DNA of 64,000 nucleotides from Amblyomma americanum (GCF_052857255.1 NC_135504.1:135582929-135646928), one strand, 5' to 3'. Shown: positions 1-10,980, counted from the stretch's first letter. Program-made: numbers and translations. Notes: generated by a model from the sequence alone, not told the origin.

Positions 1-2152
1 TACATGGCGTACAAAAATCCCAGCTGTATGCCATACTGAGAGGCAATTTTCTTCCGGTTATGAAAGCTTTGTGCTGTAGGACATAACCTAATACATTTTC
101 TTCTTGGAACCTCATATATTCTGATCTCTAAAAGTATGAGGTTATGCCCTAACTGCACAGTCTCATAAGCTGAGGATAATTGCTTCTCAGTATGGCATAC
201 GGCTGTTGTTTTCTGTGCCACGTAAGCTGTTAAAGTTATGAAGACTTATAGAGGAAAAGCCATATTATCGCACTAGCTGCCAGAAGAAGCACCAAAACAT
301 GTACGTTCTTGCTGCGCAAGTGTAGCCTATAGGATACCACTCAACTATGGCAAAGTGCGCATCAGCAAAACTGGCCGGTGTATTAAGACTATAGATACCT
401 TCCTTTTGGGTAGTGTTTTCATTTTTAAAACAATGTGTAAGGCATTGTTACACATGAATTAGCGTGTGGCATTTTCTTTTGGCTGCTACGTAATTTACAA
501 TCCATTTTCTTGTGCTTTTTTGACTTCAGTTTAGCCAGCTAAACAATGACCGCGACGTCAACATGTGGTTAAAGGTCACATGAGGCATGAAAAAATGGCA
601 GTATAATCGCTACTCCTACATTTGTTATCATTCAGGCTCTTTGGGTGAAAGTGCATATTTAGCTTCTTTCCTTGTGATGCGTCAGTAATCACGGTTCCCT
701 TTTCTCAAAGGTCCCATGTCTGCCCCACTCCCCAGTTTTGCAGTCCTTCAAAACCATATATAATTTTTTGTGTTATCTATGCGTTGCTGTCATGCATTGT
801 TGCAAGTGTTTGGTTTGGACGTGTTTCTGAACTTCACTGCACGTATGACTACCTATTACTCCCTCGATACCAGAGCAGCAAGCTTCCACACAACCGACTG
901 AAAGGCACTTCTAGCATTACTTTTTTCGAACTGAGCACAGAGAGGAGGAGAAGCCTTAGAGAAAGGCGCATGCCGTGATCACGGACTCACCACAAGGAAA
1001 GAAGTGAAGTGTGTGCTTCCGGCAGAGCAGGCTGATTGGTGTATCACCCGTTCGCAGCAGTCTCACAGAAGCAGACTCCTTGGGTACTTTTATTTCTTTG
1101 TGCTTAACTTACAGCTGTGTTGTGTCGACTGCAAGGACATTTTGACAGAAATCCAGGGGCTAAAGTAAAAACAAAAACGAAGTTTTCCAGAATACTCTTT
1201 TGGAACAGACAGCGGATCAAAACCTCATTGTGGTAACTGCCTTGAATGCTTTCCTGAACTGCACAATATTGTAATCGTGGGACGAGGCAAAAAAAAAAAT
1301 GAACTCTAAAGGGAGGTACTGCAAGTATTTCTTTTCATGGCTTGGGTGATAAGTGCGTGAGAGAAAGCTCTGTAACCGTGCTTTAGAAATTATTGTCCAC
1401 GTGCAAGTAAATAATGGTGGCTATATAGTACGTGTTTTGGTGTCATCATACATTGTACACACGTGGCACCATACTTTGATTGTATGCTGGTGAGTTATAA
1501 TTTTCTTGTTCCGCCTTTGGCGATTACCTTATGCAAGTCGATGCTGGCTACAGCTGCGCTGGTGGGCTGCTATAAGAAATGTCTGAATAAACTGCTATGA
1601 GCAGCGCTTGTCCTCTCCGGTTCTACGACTATAGTAGTTCTATGACTATAGTCGACCATAATGCGGTTCCGGAATATGGTCTACTGTGTTTGAATTTGTG
1701 CGTAAATGGTGCCTTCTGGAGTGGACTATTTTATACTGTGAGTGAGTGCGTACATAGATGGTGACTGCTGGAGTAGAATATGTACTATTATAAGCGACTG
1801 TGTGCATAGCGGGGAAGATCCGACAGGTTTTAGGTCGTTATTAACATATAAGTGACGCTACGGTGGATCAATTGCCAGCAGAATAAGCAAGGCTGATCCC
1901 ACCTGTAGCGTACAACTCAACTCTCCGGTTCTCTCATTCAAGTCGTTCTTGTGCTTTAAAATTTGCAGCATGATACCAGCTGGTGCAGCGTACAGCTTCG
2001 TTAAGGCTTTTTGTGTTTTTGAGGGTCTGCCAGAATAAAAGAGCAGTTTAAATTCTTAAATCTGGTAGAATGAGATGACACCTTGAACAAGCATGGTCTT
2101 AATGAATGGGAGCTCATAAATGCTTAATACTAATTCTGTACGAGGCAGTTAC

Positions 2153-2155
<3 letters not shown>
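1..2155. other. No gene recognised; presumed intronic or 5' flanking DNA
   Basis: AT-rich sequence with only short, unremarkable open frames. A short local duplication of a tctatgactatagt-like motif occurs near 1,620-1,660. It may be intron or upstream sequence of the DUF4806 gene whose first visible exon is at 2,597, but no upstream exon could be picked out. Confidence 0.5.

Positions 2156-2225
<70 letters not shown>
2156..2225. repeat. (TA)n microsatellite
   Basis: Uninterrupted TA dinucleotides, about 35 units. It forms the left border of the segment carrying the palindromic PLE tail; a second TA tract lies on the other side. Confidence 0.95.
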
Positions 2226-2229
<4 letters not shown>

Positions 2230-2267
2230 CGAACGTAGGTTGCGTTGGCTCCGCAGAATAAATATTT

Positions 2268-2371
2268 AAGAGAAGTGGGCACTTCTACAAAGACACTTTT
2301 ATTTATCAACGTTTCGACCACGGTGCGGTCCGTTGATAAATAAAAGTGTCTTTGTAGAAGTGCCCACTTCT

Positions 2372-2374
<3 letters not shown>
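2268..2374 (-). mobile_element. Palindromic Penelope-like element tail (44-bp perfect arms)
   Basis: Positions 2,268-2,311 and 2,331-2,374 are perfect inverted repeats of 44 bp around a 19-nt spacer. Read on the minus strand, the spacer gives a GACC...GGTC hairpin followed directly by GAAACG and then an AT-rich tail. The same hairpin-GAAACG arrangement occurs after the PLE coding remnant at 38,220-38,250, so I infer a PLE 3' terminus duplicated in inverted orientation. (TA)n tracts flank it on both sides, so no target duplication can be defined. Confidence 0.6.

Positions 2375-2464
<90 letters not shown>
2375..2464. repeat. (TA)n microsatellite
   Basis: About 45 TA units directly abutting the right arm of the 2,268-2,374 palindrome. 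Long YIYI-type open frames across it are artefacts of the repeat. Confidence 0.95.
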
Positions 2465-2467
<3 letters not shown>

Positions 2468-2596
2468 CGTCCTTTCAGCAGAAGTGCTGAAGTAGCATTT
2501 TGGCATTATATGTGTAGCCTTAGCTGTGTTGTACTGAGTAATTTTTCCGTTCTTCCTGCATCAAAACTAATGCTTCATGTTCGTGTCCAACTTCAG

Positions 2597-2729
2597 CCCT
2601 GCTTAGTCATTCAATGGAGGCGGCCACAACCCCGGCTGGTGCTGGTGCATATTAACACTGCGGGCTGCCCGGCTAGTTCGGCCTCCACTGCAGGTGACCT
2701 TGAGGATGTGGAGGAAGCGACTAGCGATC
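2597..2729 (+). CDS. DUF4806-family gene, first visible exon (partial)
   Basis: An open segment ending in the acidic stretch GDLEDVEEATSD, followed by a good donor (gatc|gtaagg at 2,730). It ends in phase 1, which is exactly what the next exon at 5,212 needs, since that exon starts with two bases of a split codon. The acceptor is less certain: ttcag ending at 2,596 or cttag ending at 2,606 both keep the frame open. The segment sits just before the coiled-coil exon, where proteins of this kind have a variable linker. No start codon is visible, so at least one exon probably lies upstream or outside the window. The assignment rests on the donor, the phase match and the absence of stops; no domain is recognisable here. 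Confidence 0.5.
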
Positions 2730-3891
2730 GTAAGGCTTTTCGCTTTCTTTACTTGTATATGAAGAGCCTGAAAAGACGAGAATGCAGTGAGAGGATAGGA
2801 TGAGAATCTATTTTTTTGAAGTATGAGCCTGAACAGGCCTTGGTAGAAGTTCTGTTTTGCCTTAAAGGAGACCTAGCTGGTGTATATTTCATGACGTGCG
2901 CTTTGCAAATGACCACTGTTTGTGTAAATATGCCTGCTGCAAGTAATTCTCAATAGAAGTTATACTGAACCTGGGCGGTGATAAAATTTGCTACTTAACA
3001 CTTCCATAGCGCTATCTCATTCCTACTAACTAGTGGCAGTGTGTCTTCCCTGCGAGCAGCAGTTTGTTTCCTTTAATTTGTTTCTTTTGATTTTGGATTG
3101 TGGTTTTGGTTCTGTTATTGTTGTTTCCATTGGCATATGTCACTAGAAAGCCATAACCTTTTAAAGTCGAAGGACCAAAAGAAATAAAACAAAACATTAC
3201 AGATTGTGGCTCAGGACTGCAAAGTGGTCACTGTACTCTATACAGTTTCTCTAGTTTTTGTGCATATATTTTTTATGTGCCCAGCCTGCTGTTCTTTCTC
3301 ACTGCCACTGGCAGCTGTTGTCACAATGGAAGAATACACTTATGGCTGTTTCCATCCTTGCCGTGATGTGACAGCAATCAAAATGGTACCAACCTGAATA
3401 GAAAATTGGTGGTACATGGAAGGAACAGAATTCAGAGCAGCTATTTTTAGCAAAGGCATTGTCAGTGCACGGTGCATTTGTGATATTTAGATCCGCAAGG
3501 GATAGAGCAGTTATACAGAAAAAATACCTTTGTCTTTAGCTTTGCCTCGTGGTGGAATCAACGGCAATTTAGTAGCTTAATTTAGAGCATGTTGATTCCC
3601 AGTGTTGGCTTACATTACCATCATCGATGCTGCAGTCCCACAGGGTATTAATTGTTCTGACATCCAGTGAAATCATCCACAGCAGTTCATCGTCCTGCAA
3701 AATCTCGCACTTCACAAACATCTCACCATGACATCGTGTAGAACAGCCACAAATATGTTTCCTCGAGGCAGCCACCGCATTTGCGTTGCCCGTTCTGATA
3801 TGTCAAACTTGCGGCCAGGTGCGCAGTTGTTCTGTGAAGGATGACAGCCATCTTGAACACATTCGTGAAGAAGCACCGAATGCTTATGGGG

Positions 3892-4556
3892 CATTCACAC
3901 TTGGACATTCGGCGGAGAGAGCAAGCGAAATCCTCTGCCGCCAAAAAGCTGCATCGTTCACACTTCCCGGCCACCGCGTCTGCGCTCATCGTCTGTGTCG
4001 TCTGCTCAAGGCGCACACAGATATGGCAGGAGGTTAATCCATGCTGTCTACGTACGATAACCGTATGCAAGCTTACGTATGCTAAATGCAGCTATTTTGC
4101 CAGACGTTACGCCTTTTCTAGCATTGTCGCTTTTAAAAACATAAGATTAGCCTAGTGGCGCCATCTGGTGGTTACTCTCAAGCCTTTTTAAAAAAGGAAA
4201 GAATCGTCACCTAAATTTAAAAAAAAAACACATTTATCACTCACGCTTTTTTTATGGGTGAGATGAGACGAAGCGAAAGAGCGCTGGTGCTTTTATAGAT
4301 ATTAAACGTGCTCAAAAAGGCAGTAACAGCTACCAATTCAGACCGCAGCGAGGCATCCCGCATCGAAGGGCGTCACCATGTTTGTCGCCGAACTTCGTAC
4401 TCTCCGTCCTACTGGCTGACAGGATTCGGCGGATTTTTTTCCGGCGGCAGAATTCGGTCCTGAACCGGTCAGGCTTACCGCTGGGTATTTCGGCGGAATC
4501 TCTGCCGCGGCCGCGGATTCCGCTCGTGCTCGCCGCCAAATGTCCAAGTGTGAACG
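3892..4556. repeat. Inverted-repeat (foldback-like) element
   Basis: Positions 3,892-3,915 (cattcacacttggacattcg...) reappear inverted at 4,533-4,556 with 22 of 24 bases matching, about 617 bp apart. Weaker GC-rich similarity continues inward on both arms. No transposase frame lies between them, so this may be a non-autonomous DNA element or foldback repeat. The outer boundaries and any target duplication are not resolved. Confidence 0.5.
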
Positions 4557-5211
4557 CGCCGTTACTTGCCCCTGAGCACAGTTGATGAAGCGCCGCTTTA
4601 CAAACTGGTAAAATATGTGGCCATGCATAAAACAGAGCCACAGAGAAACTGTGTGCGTGGCATCAGCTCTTTTGTCAGCTGCAGAAGAACCAACAACAAA
4701 GTGAGCTGGTGCATCATTGAAGAACCAAAAACGGCGCTTGCCCATCTTTTCTTCCGTCGTTATAGCGCTGTTTTTAGACTTTCATCAGGTACCGGCACTC
4801 CATGCAAGCGTTGCGTTTCTGAGTGGCAGTTCCACTGCAATTGGAACAGTGCCCCTTTCATCAACTATCAACACTCCCAAGAGCGCTGAGCATACAGTTA
4901 AAAGTAAAAAGGAAAACGACAAATCTTTCTCAAGAGCCATGCAGAAAATTCTGGGCAGAGCTCTAGAGCAAACATAAAATTTCAATTACCGCATCATCCC
5001 TGATACTAGACTGTCTCCCCTTTATATATGGTGTCATGCTCTGGTTTTCGATTGCAAGCCAACACCCGCACTTCGGATTCTCAAATTTGAAAACACTAAG
5101 TCGACTTGCAAGCGCGTAAATGCAGTATATTGCTCATATTGCGTCCTTGAGGTGTAAACATGTACATCTGCTGTGAAAGCCTGCCCTCACTGGAAACCTT
5201 GCTCGTTTCAG

Positions 5212-5438
5212 CGACAATTCTCAAGGTGCTGCGGCTGCTGCTAGAGATACGACATCAGCAGCGGGAAATACTGGATAGGCTGAGCTGGCTGGAGCAAGCT
5301 CCGCAAGAGCCCAGGGCTCGGTCGCCATCTCCCGTGAGCTCCCTCCCGCCACAGTGCCCTCAGCTGCCAGCCTTCACAATTGAAGACTTTGAGGAGGCAG
5401 AAGCTGCTCTCAAAGATGACAGAGTAGCAGCTGCCCTG
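5212..5438 (+). CDS. DUF4806-family gene, coiled-coil exon
   Basis: The acceptor ttgctcgtttcag (ending at 5,211) and donor ctg|gtaatt (from 5,439) bound 227 bases. The exon supplies two bases of a split codon and then 75 codons, ending in phase 0. The product begins with a Leu/Arg/Glu-rich amphipathic helix (TILKVLRLLLEIRHQQREIL), likely a coiled coil. A Ser/Pro linker follows, and then LPAFTIEDFEEAEAALKDD, which resembles the usual opening of DUF4806 (PF16064), a domain of unknown function common in arthropod uncharacterised and transposon-associated proteins. The intron that follows carries a LINE. The exon calls are supported by phases matching on both sides. Confidence 0.75.
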
Positions 5439-5499
5439 GTAATTTAATTTTTCATTCAATGTTTTATTACAGTTGTCTGTTGGATGCTAAATGTAGTTG

Positions 5500-7483
5500 A
5501 GATATTTATTATATCGCTATTAAGTGTTTTTGCGAAAATTTTGGAATGCCTTATACATAAACGACTTGCTGCATATGCAACTGATTTTCATTTAATCCCT
5601 CCCAAACAGTTTGGCTTTTGCAAAAATAAGTCGACTGAAACAGCACTAATTCAGATTAAAGAGAAGATAATCGAGAATATCGAACAAAAGCTTTTTACAG
5701 TTGGTATCTTCCGCGACTTAAGGAAAGCGTTTGATTCCGTAAACCATCGCATACTAATCGAAAAACTAAATGGTTATGGAATTCGGGGACATGCCAATAA
5801 CCTAATTCAAAGCTTCTTAAGTAATCGAAAACAGTTCGTTAAATTGGGTGATTACGTGTCCGAAGTGAGAATTATAAATAAGGGTGTACCACAAGGGTCC
5901 ATCTTAGGTCCGCTTCTCTTTTTGTTATATATTAATGTTATTGAAAATATTCCTTTCACTCAGGACATACTCTTGTATGCTGATGATACAAATGCTTTTT
6001 TTTTCCTGATCAAAATTGAAATAGAAGAAGCAGAAAACACTTGGCTATGTAACTTATCGAACTGGCTTATTAGCAATGACTTGCAGTTAAACATCAAGAA
6101 AACAAAATATATCCTATTCCGAGCAAGAAACACACCTATTGACTACGAGATTAATCTCACCTTCCACACTGAAAGTTTGCAGCAAACCAAAACCATTAAA
6201 TACCTCGGTGTCCACTTTGAAGAGTTTCTGAGCTGGAATGAACATGTAAATCATTTGAAATTAAAATTGTCGAAATAATATTAATAATAATTGGTTTTTG
6301 GGGAAAGGAAATGGCGCAGTATCTGTCTCATATATCATTGGACACCTGAACCGCGCCGTAAGGGAAGGGATAAAGGAGGGAGTGAAAGAAGAAAGGAAGA
6401 ATAGGTGCCGTAGAGGAGGGCTCCGGCATAATTTCGACCACCTGGGGATCTTTAACGTGCACTGACATCGCACAGCACACGGGCGCCTTAGCGTTTTTTC
6501 TCCATAAAAACGCAGCCGCCGCGGTCGAAAGTAGTTGGAGCATTATGGAGGGTGAAGAACCTGATTACAACTAGGTACAGATTACATACATATTATGCAA
6601 TCATCCAATCCCACTTAACTTACTGTCTTTTAATTTGGGGGAAAACAATTCGCGGTAACTTGCAAATGTTAACAATCATGCAAAAGAAAGCCATTAGGGC
6701 TCTGGAAAGCTTAAATTATAATGAGAGCACAAGGCCTTTTTTCAAGAAACATGGGATTTTTTATCTTGAACAGCTCTAATTATACAAACTTGCAGTCTAC
6801 ATATACACCCAAAGGAAACAAAATTCTCACAGCTTTGATAATACATATCTCATGAAAAATGACAGTTTTTGCTTCAGGAGAATAAATTACATATTACCAC
6901 GTTTACGAACAAATTATGGACTACAAAGTATGAAATATCTTATTCCCAACACTTTAAACGAGAACGCGGTGTTAGCTGAAGCTATCAATTATCCTTCTAT
7001 TAATACACTGAAAAGATTTTTGCGCGAAATTTTCATTGTGTGGTAGTAGTTGGTCTCACGGTTTTTTGTGAATTTCTATAATGTGTACTTTCTTTTAGAA
7101 CGACTACTTTCTTTTCGAGTAACTATACTTGATTTATGTTCATCATACTTATTTGTTGTACATTATTGATTATATGTGTCTCTCCTGATGGATTCTGTAT
7201 TTTCTGATGGTTTCCGCACAGGGTTTTGCTAAAACGGTTTTTATTTTGTTTAAATATTGGCACGAGTGTTGTGCACAATTTCAAACATCATGTTAAATTG
7301 TTTTCGCTCAAAGTGCTTTGTTGGTCTTTCTTCGTTTGTTTATTATTTGCTTATTCGGAGTGCATCGCTACCAACTTTGTTATGGGGTCAGGGGACCCAG
7401 CCAGGTACAAGTTTTGTACCTTTTGTCCCCGGCCCTTAGTTTTCTGTACTGAGAACTAAAATGTTAATAAACTCAACTCAACT
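5500..7483 (+). mobile_element. 5'-truncated CR1/Jockey-type LINE with reverse transcriptase, split by a SINE
   Basis: The frame at 5,484-6,278 encodes the reverse transcriptase core: the ISLLSVFAKILE region, LRKAFDSVNH, GVPQGSILGPLLFLLYIN and the catalytic YADD box at about 5,978. It continues at about 6,531-6,779 and 6,852-7,046 with the C-terminal thumb-like region. A SINE at 6,276-6,523 interrupts it; ignoring that insert, the frame reads straight from LKLSK into VVGALWRVKN. Stops and the missing endonuclease half show it is dead. The 3' end is a short UTR with an (AACTC)n-type tail near 7,470. It lies in the sense direction inside an intron of the DUF4806 gene. The CR1/Jockey placement comes from motif wording only. 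Confidence 0.8.
6269..6530 (-). mobile_element. Ruka-like SINE, 5'-truncated, inserted in LINE
   Basis: On the minus strand it carries the SINE body (gtgctgtgcgatgtcagtgc, gatccccaggtggtcg, and the atatatgagacagatactg-like end) and a short ATT/TAA tail. The tRNA head with boxes A and B is missing. A gtcgaaa target duplication at 6,269-6,275 and 6,524-6,530 frames it. The duplication partly overlaps sequence that could be SINE-derived, but the LINE reading frame is restored exactly when the insert is skipped. Confidence 0.85.
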
Positions 7484-7545
7484 CATATGAGAGAGATACT
7501 GTGCCATTTGCTTTCCCCAAAAGCCAAAAACAAAAACCAAAACGG
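7484..7545 (+). mobile_element. Ruka-like SINE 3' tail fragment
   Basis: The sequence atatgagagagatactgtgcc followed by ccccaaaa and an A-rich stretch matches the last 50 or so bases of the SINE copies elsewhere in the window. It begins directly after the LINE (AACTC)n tail, so the LINE may have inserted into an older SINE or the two ends may have been joined. Confidence 0.65.
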
Positions 7546-8058
7546 ACTAACAATTATAAAATACTCAAAGTAGTGGCAGGATAGTTTTGTGTTCACTGAC
7601 TGTCCGCTAACTCTGTTTAAGATCTTAAGAGTTAGCTGCAGCTTTTTGTGTGAAGCGTCTTGCTTGAACTGGGATAAAGCAGCGATTTTATCCTGCAGCT
7701 AGCTCAGCAAATATACCTTGCTCATCCAATGCCCTTTTGTGGTCTGGCTAAGAAAGCATGCTCTAGTATAGAGCACAATAGATGGCTCCATGTGGGACGG
7801 TCGATAACTTTCGAGGGCGTTGTCTTAGCGCTCGTTGTCCTGTTCAATGTCAAGTACTATTAGTCACCGCCGAATCGATGTATGCTTTAATGTTATACCA
7901 TCGTCTACTGGTTATTTTCGAGCGCTCGTGACTGCTATTACTCAGTGTCGCATGCGACTAGTAAAAATCAAGCACTGAAAAATGTGTTCTAGCGCTTCCC
8001 CTATCCTCTCTTCCTGTCCCCTCACCTCTTTCATTTCATTTCTTCATTCTGCCTGCTA
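7546..8058. other. Intronic sequence without recognisable feature
   Basis: No open frame, repeat or structured element that I can identify. It lies in the large intron (5,439-9,721) of the DUF4806 gene. Confidence 0.5.
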
Positions 8059-8178
8059 TCCTTTATTTCCGCTGCCCCAGCTCAGGTGCTTCAGTATCGA
8101 TGGCAGATGCCGGGGCTAGCAAAAATCTTTTCCTTCCTTTTTACTATTATTTTTAATAAAACCACTACCACCACCACC
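8059..8178 (+). repeat. Interspersed repeat with (ACC)n tail, copy 1
   Basis: These 120 bases, beginning tcctttatttccgctgcccc and ending in accaccacc, are identical base for base to 54,929-55,048. The A-rich stretch ttttaataaaa before the ACC tail suggests the 3' end of a retroposon (SINE or truncated LINE). No RT similarity is visible in so short a segment. Confidence 0.8.
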
Positions 8179-9717
8179 GCGCATAGTAGGGTTGCTGTGA
8201 TATTGTTAATGGTCTGTTCTATTACAACTGAAAATTCCGGAAACAGTCGCACCCACTTATACCGAACATGACAGTTGCATAGATTGCTTTATAGGAAATC
8301 TAATTCCTGTAATACAGTGAAAAATCCTATCTCTCTTACAGAATTAACATTTCTGTTTCTTTTTGATTCGAAATGATTGCCTTAATTTTTTTTGATTCTA
8401 TTACATTCGAAATGAATGCATTGTTTCTGTTCCTTCTAATGTCGGATTGAACGTTTCTTCAAAATAGACCCTATTTATTGCCCTTTCTAAGCTCCCAAGT
8501 GCAGTCGTGTGCTCCTTATCAAGATCCTTGGCGATAAGCTGACTGCAGGCACTATGCAATTAATCCCCATTGCCGCATTCAACGCCGCTGGTGGTAGGTC
8601 AGACCTCTTGTGATTTGCTTCCTGCCAGTTCAGTGCTTGAAGATTCGTTTAAAAGAATCAACCAGGGTTCATGACCTCTGGAACAAAGCGCACGAGATCG
8701 TACAAAGGAAAGAAATTAACACGGACAGCACAGCTGCATCTCGGGATATATAGCACAATTTCAGCTTTTGTAAAAGGTGCAAAGGAAACAGGGCGAGATT
8801 TAATAAATGTAATTAACATTTTGCTTAGTAATTATATGCTGTCATTGACATATAGCACATGCTTGGCCACATGAGCAAGTTCTTTCTTCATCACTGATAC
8901 TGATGGGGTACTAAGGCAAGTTTTATCTGCTTGGATATATGAGGGCGCAACTCTGATGATTCAACGAAAATCTCTGTTACCTTGAAGTTTGAATTACAAA
9001 GAGTACTGTATCTGTGCTGCAAGCAAAGCTTTCAAGAGATATTTTAAGGCTGTCTAAGATTTATTTAATTACAGGACTATGTTATGCTCTACTACAATTT
9101 GTGGCACATTCCATCAAAATATTGAGCCTCATGAAGCTAGTATAGTGTAATGTTAAGTATATTTTTCGTATATATTTTGTTCACAATGCTTGGCTGAGTT
9201 AAGGTGGCACACAAATAATTTTAATTCTTGGTTTGAGACGATTGACTGGCAGTGCTGTTTCGGAGCTAATTTTTTTACATTATTCGTTGTTTTCCAATTA
9301 AGAATACAGCTTTGACCAGCCTTTTGGCTGGCTATTGCTTTTTATTCCTTTCATTATTTGATGTGCAGTACTCCAACCAGGACAGTTTCAAGAACTATGG
9401 ATGCTAATTTTATTTGCATATTTTCTTTGTAGTGATGCATGAGACTTGAATCACCGTAAAGTATTCCCTTACGAGTGCAAAACAACTTAATATTGAACTT
9501 CTTGATGCTGTTACGGTGGTCAAAATGTAACAAGTGCTTTTCACATGAGGTGTAAAAAAAACACTATAATTGCTGGCTGTGTTGTAGCAGGCATAATACG
9601 ATTACTTTAGAAGTCACACCGTTGTCTTTGCTATTGCGTTCTACAAGTTAAGTGGTTATAGAATGTTATTTTTATGTGAAATAACCGTTGGACAACTGCA
9701 AACTTTTCCTTTCATAG
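8179..9717. other. Intronic sequence without recognisable feature
   Basis: AT-rich intron of the DUF4806 gene. It ends in the pyrimidine-rich tract aacttttcctttcatag at the next exon. No repeat family was recognised. Confidence 0.5.
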
Positions 9718-9721
9718 AAAG

Positions 9722-9875
9722 CAGCTTCTTCGCCTAGGCGGGAGCAATCTCAAAGAGCTGGCCGCAAATGTGATGAGTGCAGTGAAGGGGGTGACCGTGC
9801 AGAGATTGTTCAGCCTGCGGGGACGAAATGGAAAACGCCCATTCGTCAGCACAAAGCTGTGCAGGGTGGCAACAC
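9722..9875 (+). CDS. DUF4806-family gene, DUF4806 core exon
   Basis: Encodes QLLRLGGSNLKELAANVM, then SAVKGVTVQRLFSLRGRNGK, then RPFVSTKLCRVAT. This reproduces the DUF4806 pattern: a Leu-Gly-Gly turn, a long helix, then a basic G-R-x-G-K-x-x-F segment ending in a T-x-L-C motif. It joins the previous exon (phase 0) if splicing uses the AG at 9,720-9,721 or 9,723-9,724. The AG at 9,716-9,717 has the better pyrimidine tract but would shift the frame, so the exact acceptor is uncertain. The donor is aacac|gtatat at 9,876, phase 1. Without that splice the frame would stop at 9,901, losing the conserved continuation. The cellular role of DUF4806 is unknown. Confidence 0.8.
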
Positions 9876-10355
9876 GTATATCTGATTTTGAATTGCTGTA
9901 GCTTTTAATTTAGAAATATTGAGTTTCCTCCTTTTAAATACGTACAAACTTTTCCAAGCGATTTTCTTGCTGCATCTTACTGTAATTTTGTATAACAGCT
10001 GATGAATATTCTGTTGCTGTGTTTATGTGATTAGTTTGGGGGTATTAGTCATATAAAACTCCATAAAAAAGCAGAAGATGCCCCTCAGACCAATCATTTC
10101 CATTTGTCGTATTGTAATCCTTTGTCATGCACTTCCCTGCAATGGCCGCTTTGACGTTGACTGCAGTGTCTATGATAGCTCTTTTTTTGTATTTCACTGC
10201 TGTACAGTCCTTGTTTTGTTTGTTGGGATACCTTGTGTGTCAGTAACGTGTGGTTTTTTTGTGTCAAATCATGAGCTTGGATTTCCATATGCTTTCAGGA
10301 AATGTATAGTTGTAAGTCGCATTTCTTGGTCTTAATGCACACTCACCTTGCACAG

Positions 10356-10753
10356 ATGCAATCTGCGAGAGGCAGGGTGTCGACATCCTGTCAGCACAGG
10401 GTTTTATTGGCAGGTGGCTGCTCGGTGCGTGTGACCGAGGGGGCGGTCGAAAGAGGCGCTATGCCCAAACATTCGAGCCTCCTAAGTCGCGTACTCCTGA
10501 GGAGTCACAAACTCCTTCGGGCTCAGCGCCACCTGCTAACCCCTGTGCTGGTTCAGTACCCTGCCCAGGCGCGCCATCAGCCACCTGCCCAGCAACCCCT
10601 CCAGGCATGGCCATCACCTCCCCCACAGTGGCCCACCCAAGCTCTGCCCTTTCCCCTGCCCCCCCCCCCCACATCCCCCTCCCCACGCCCAGCCGCGCCA
10701 CGCAGACCCTTGCCACATGGATGGTTCCGCGGCCACGGGCACATAAAAAATAA
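10356..10753 (+). CDS. DUF4806-family gene, terminal exon with proline-rich tail
   Basis: The acceptor cttgcacag ends at 10,355. The first two bases complete the codon split at 9,875, and 131 sense codons follow before TAA at 10,751-10,753. The start, HAICERQGVDILSAQGFIGR then WLLGACDRGGGRKRRYA, continues the DUF4806 C-terminal helix and ends in a basic patch that could serve as a nuclear signal. The rest is a low-complexity Pro/Ala/Ser/Thr tail, probably disordered. Other frames through here, some over 100 codons, are shadows of this GC-rich exon. The matching phases across four exons make the gene model convincing; its function is not known. Confidence 0.8.
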
Positions 10754-10754
10754 A
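10749..10754 (+). terminator. Poly(A) signal of the DUF4806-family gene
   Basis: AATAAA overlaps the stop codon of the terminal exon. This implies a very short 3' UTR if it is used. A few bases downstream the sequence becomes T-rich. Confidence 0.55.
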
Positions 10755-10980
10755 AAGGAGCTCAAAATATTTTTCTGAAATTTTGCTTTGGTTGTTTCAT
10801 TTGGTGGTTGCTGGACATTAAGTAAAAAATCTGCATGAAATATTGTTTCCAAATCAAAATACATATAAAATGAAAATACCGCATGCAGCTTTGAAGTTTT
10901 ATTGGGAGATCGAACCAACTGCATATACAGCTAGAAGTCCCACGGTATTGAAAACCATGGACGGGACGTCTAAATGCATG
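10755..10980. other. Short intergenic spacer before the LTR array
   Basis: No gene seen. It ends in the CGAT (10,981-10,984) that is duplicated after the last LTR. Confidence 0.6.

Noticed and set aside
2333..2803. 156-codon frame across the (TA)n tract
   Set aside because: The first half is microsatellite translation. Only its last part (2,597-2,729) is supported, as an exon of the DUF4806 gene.
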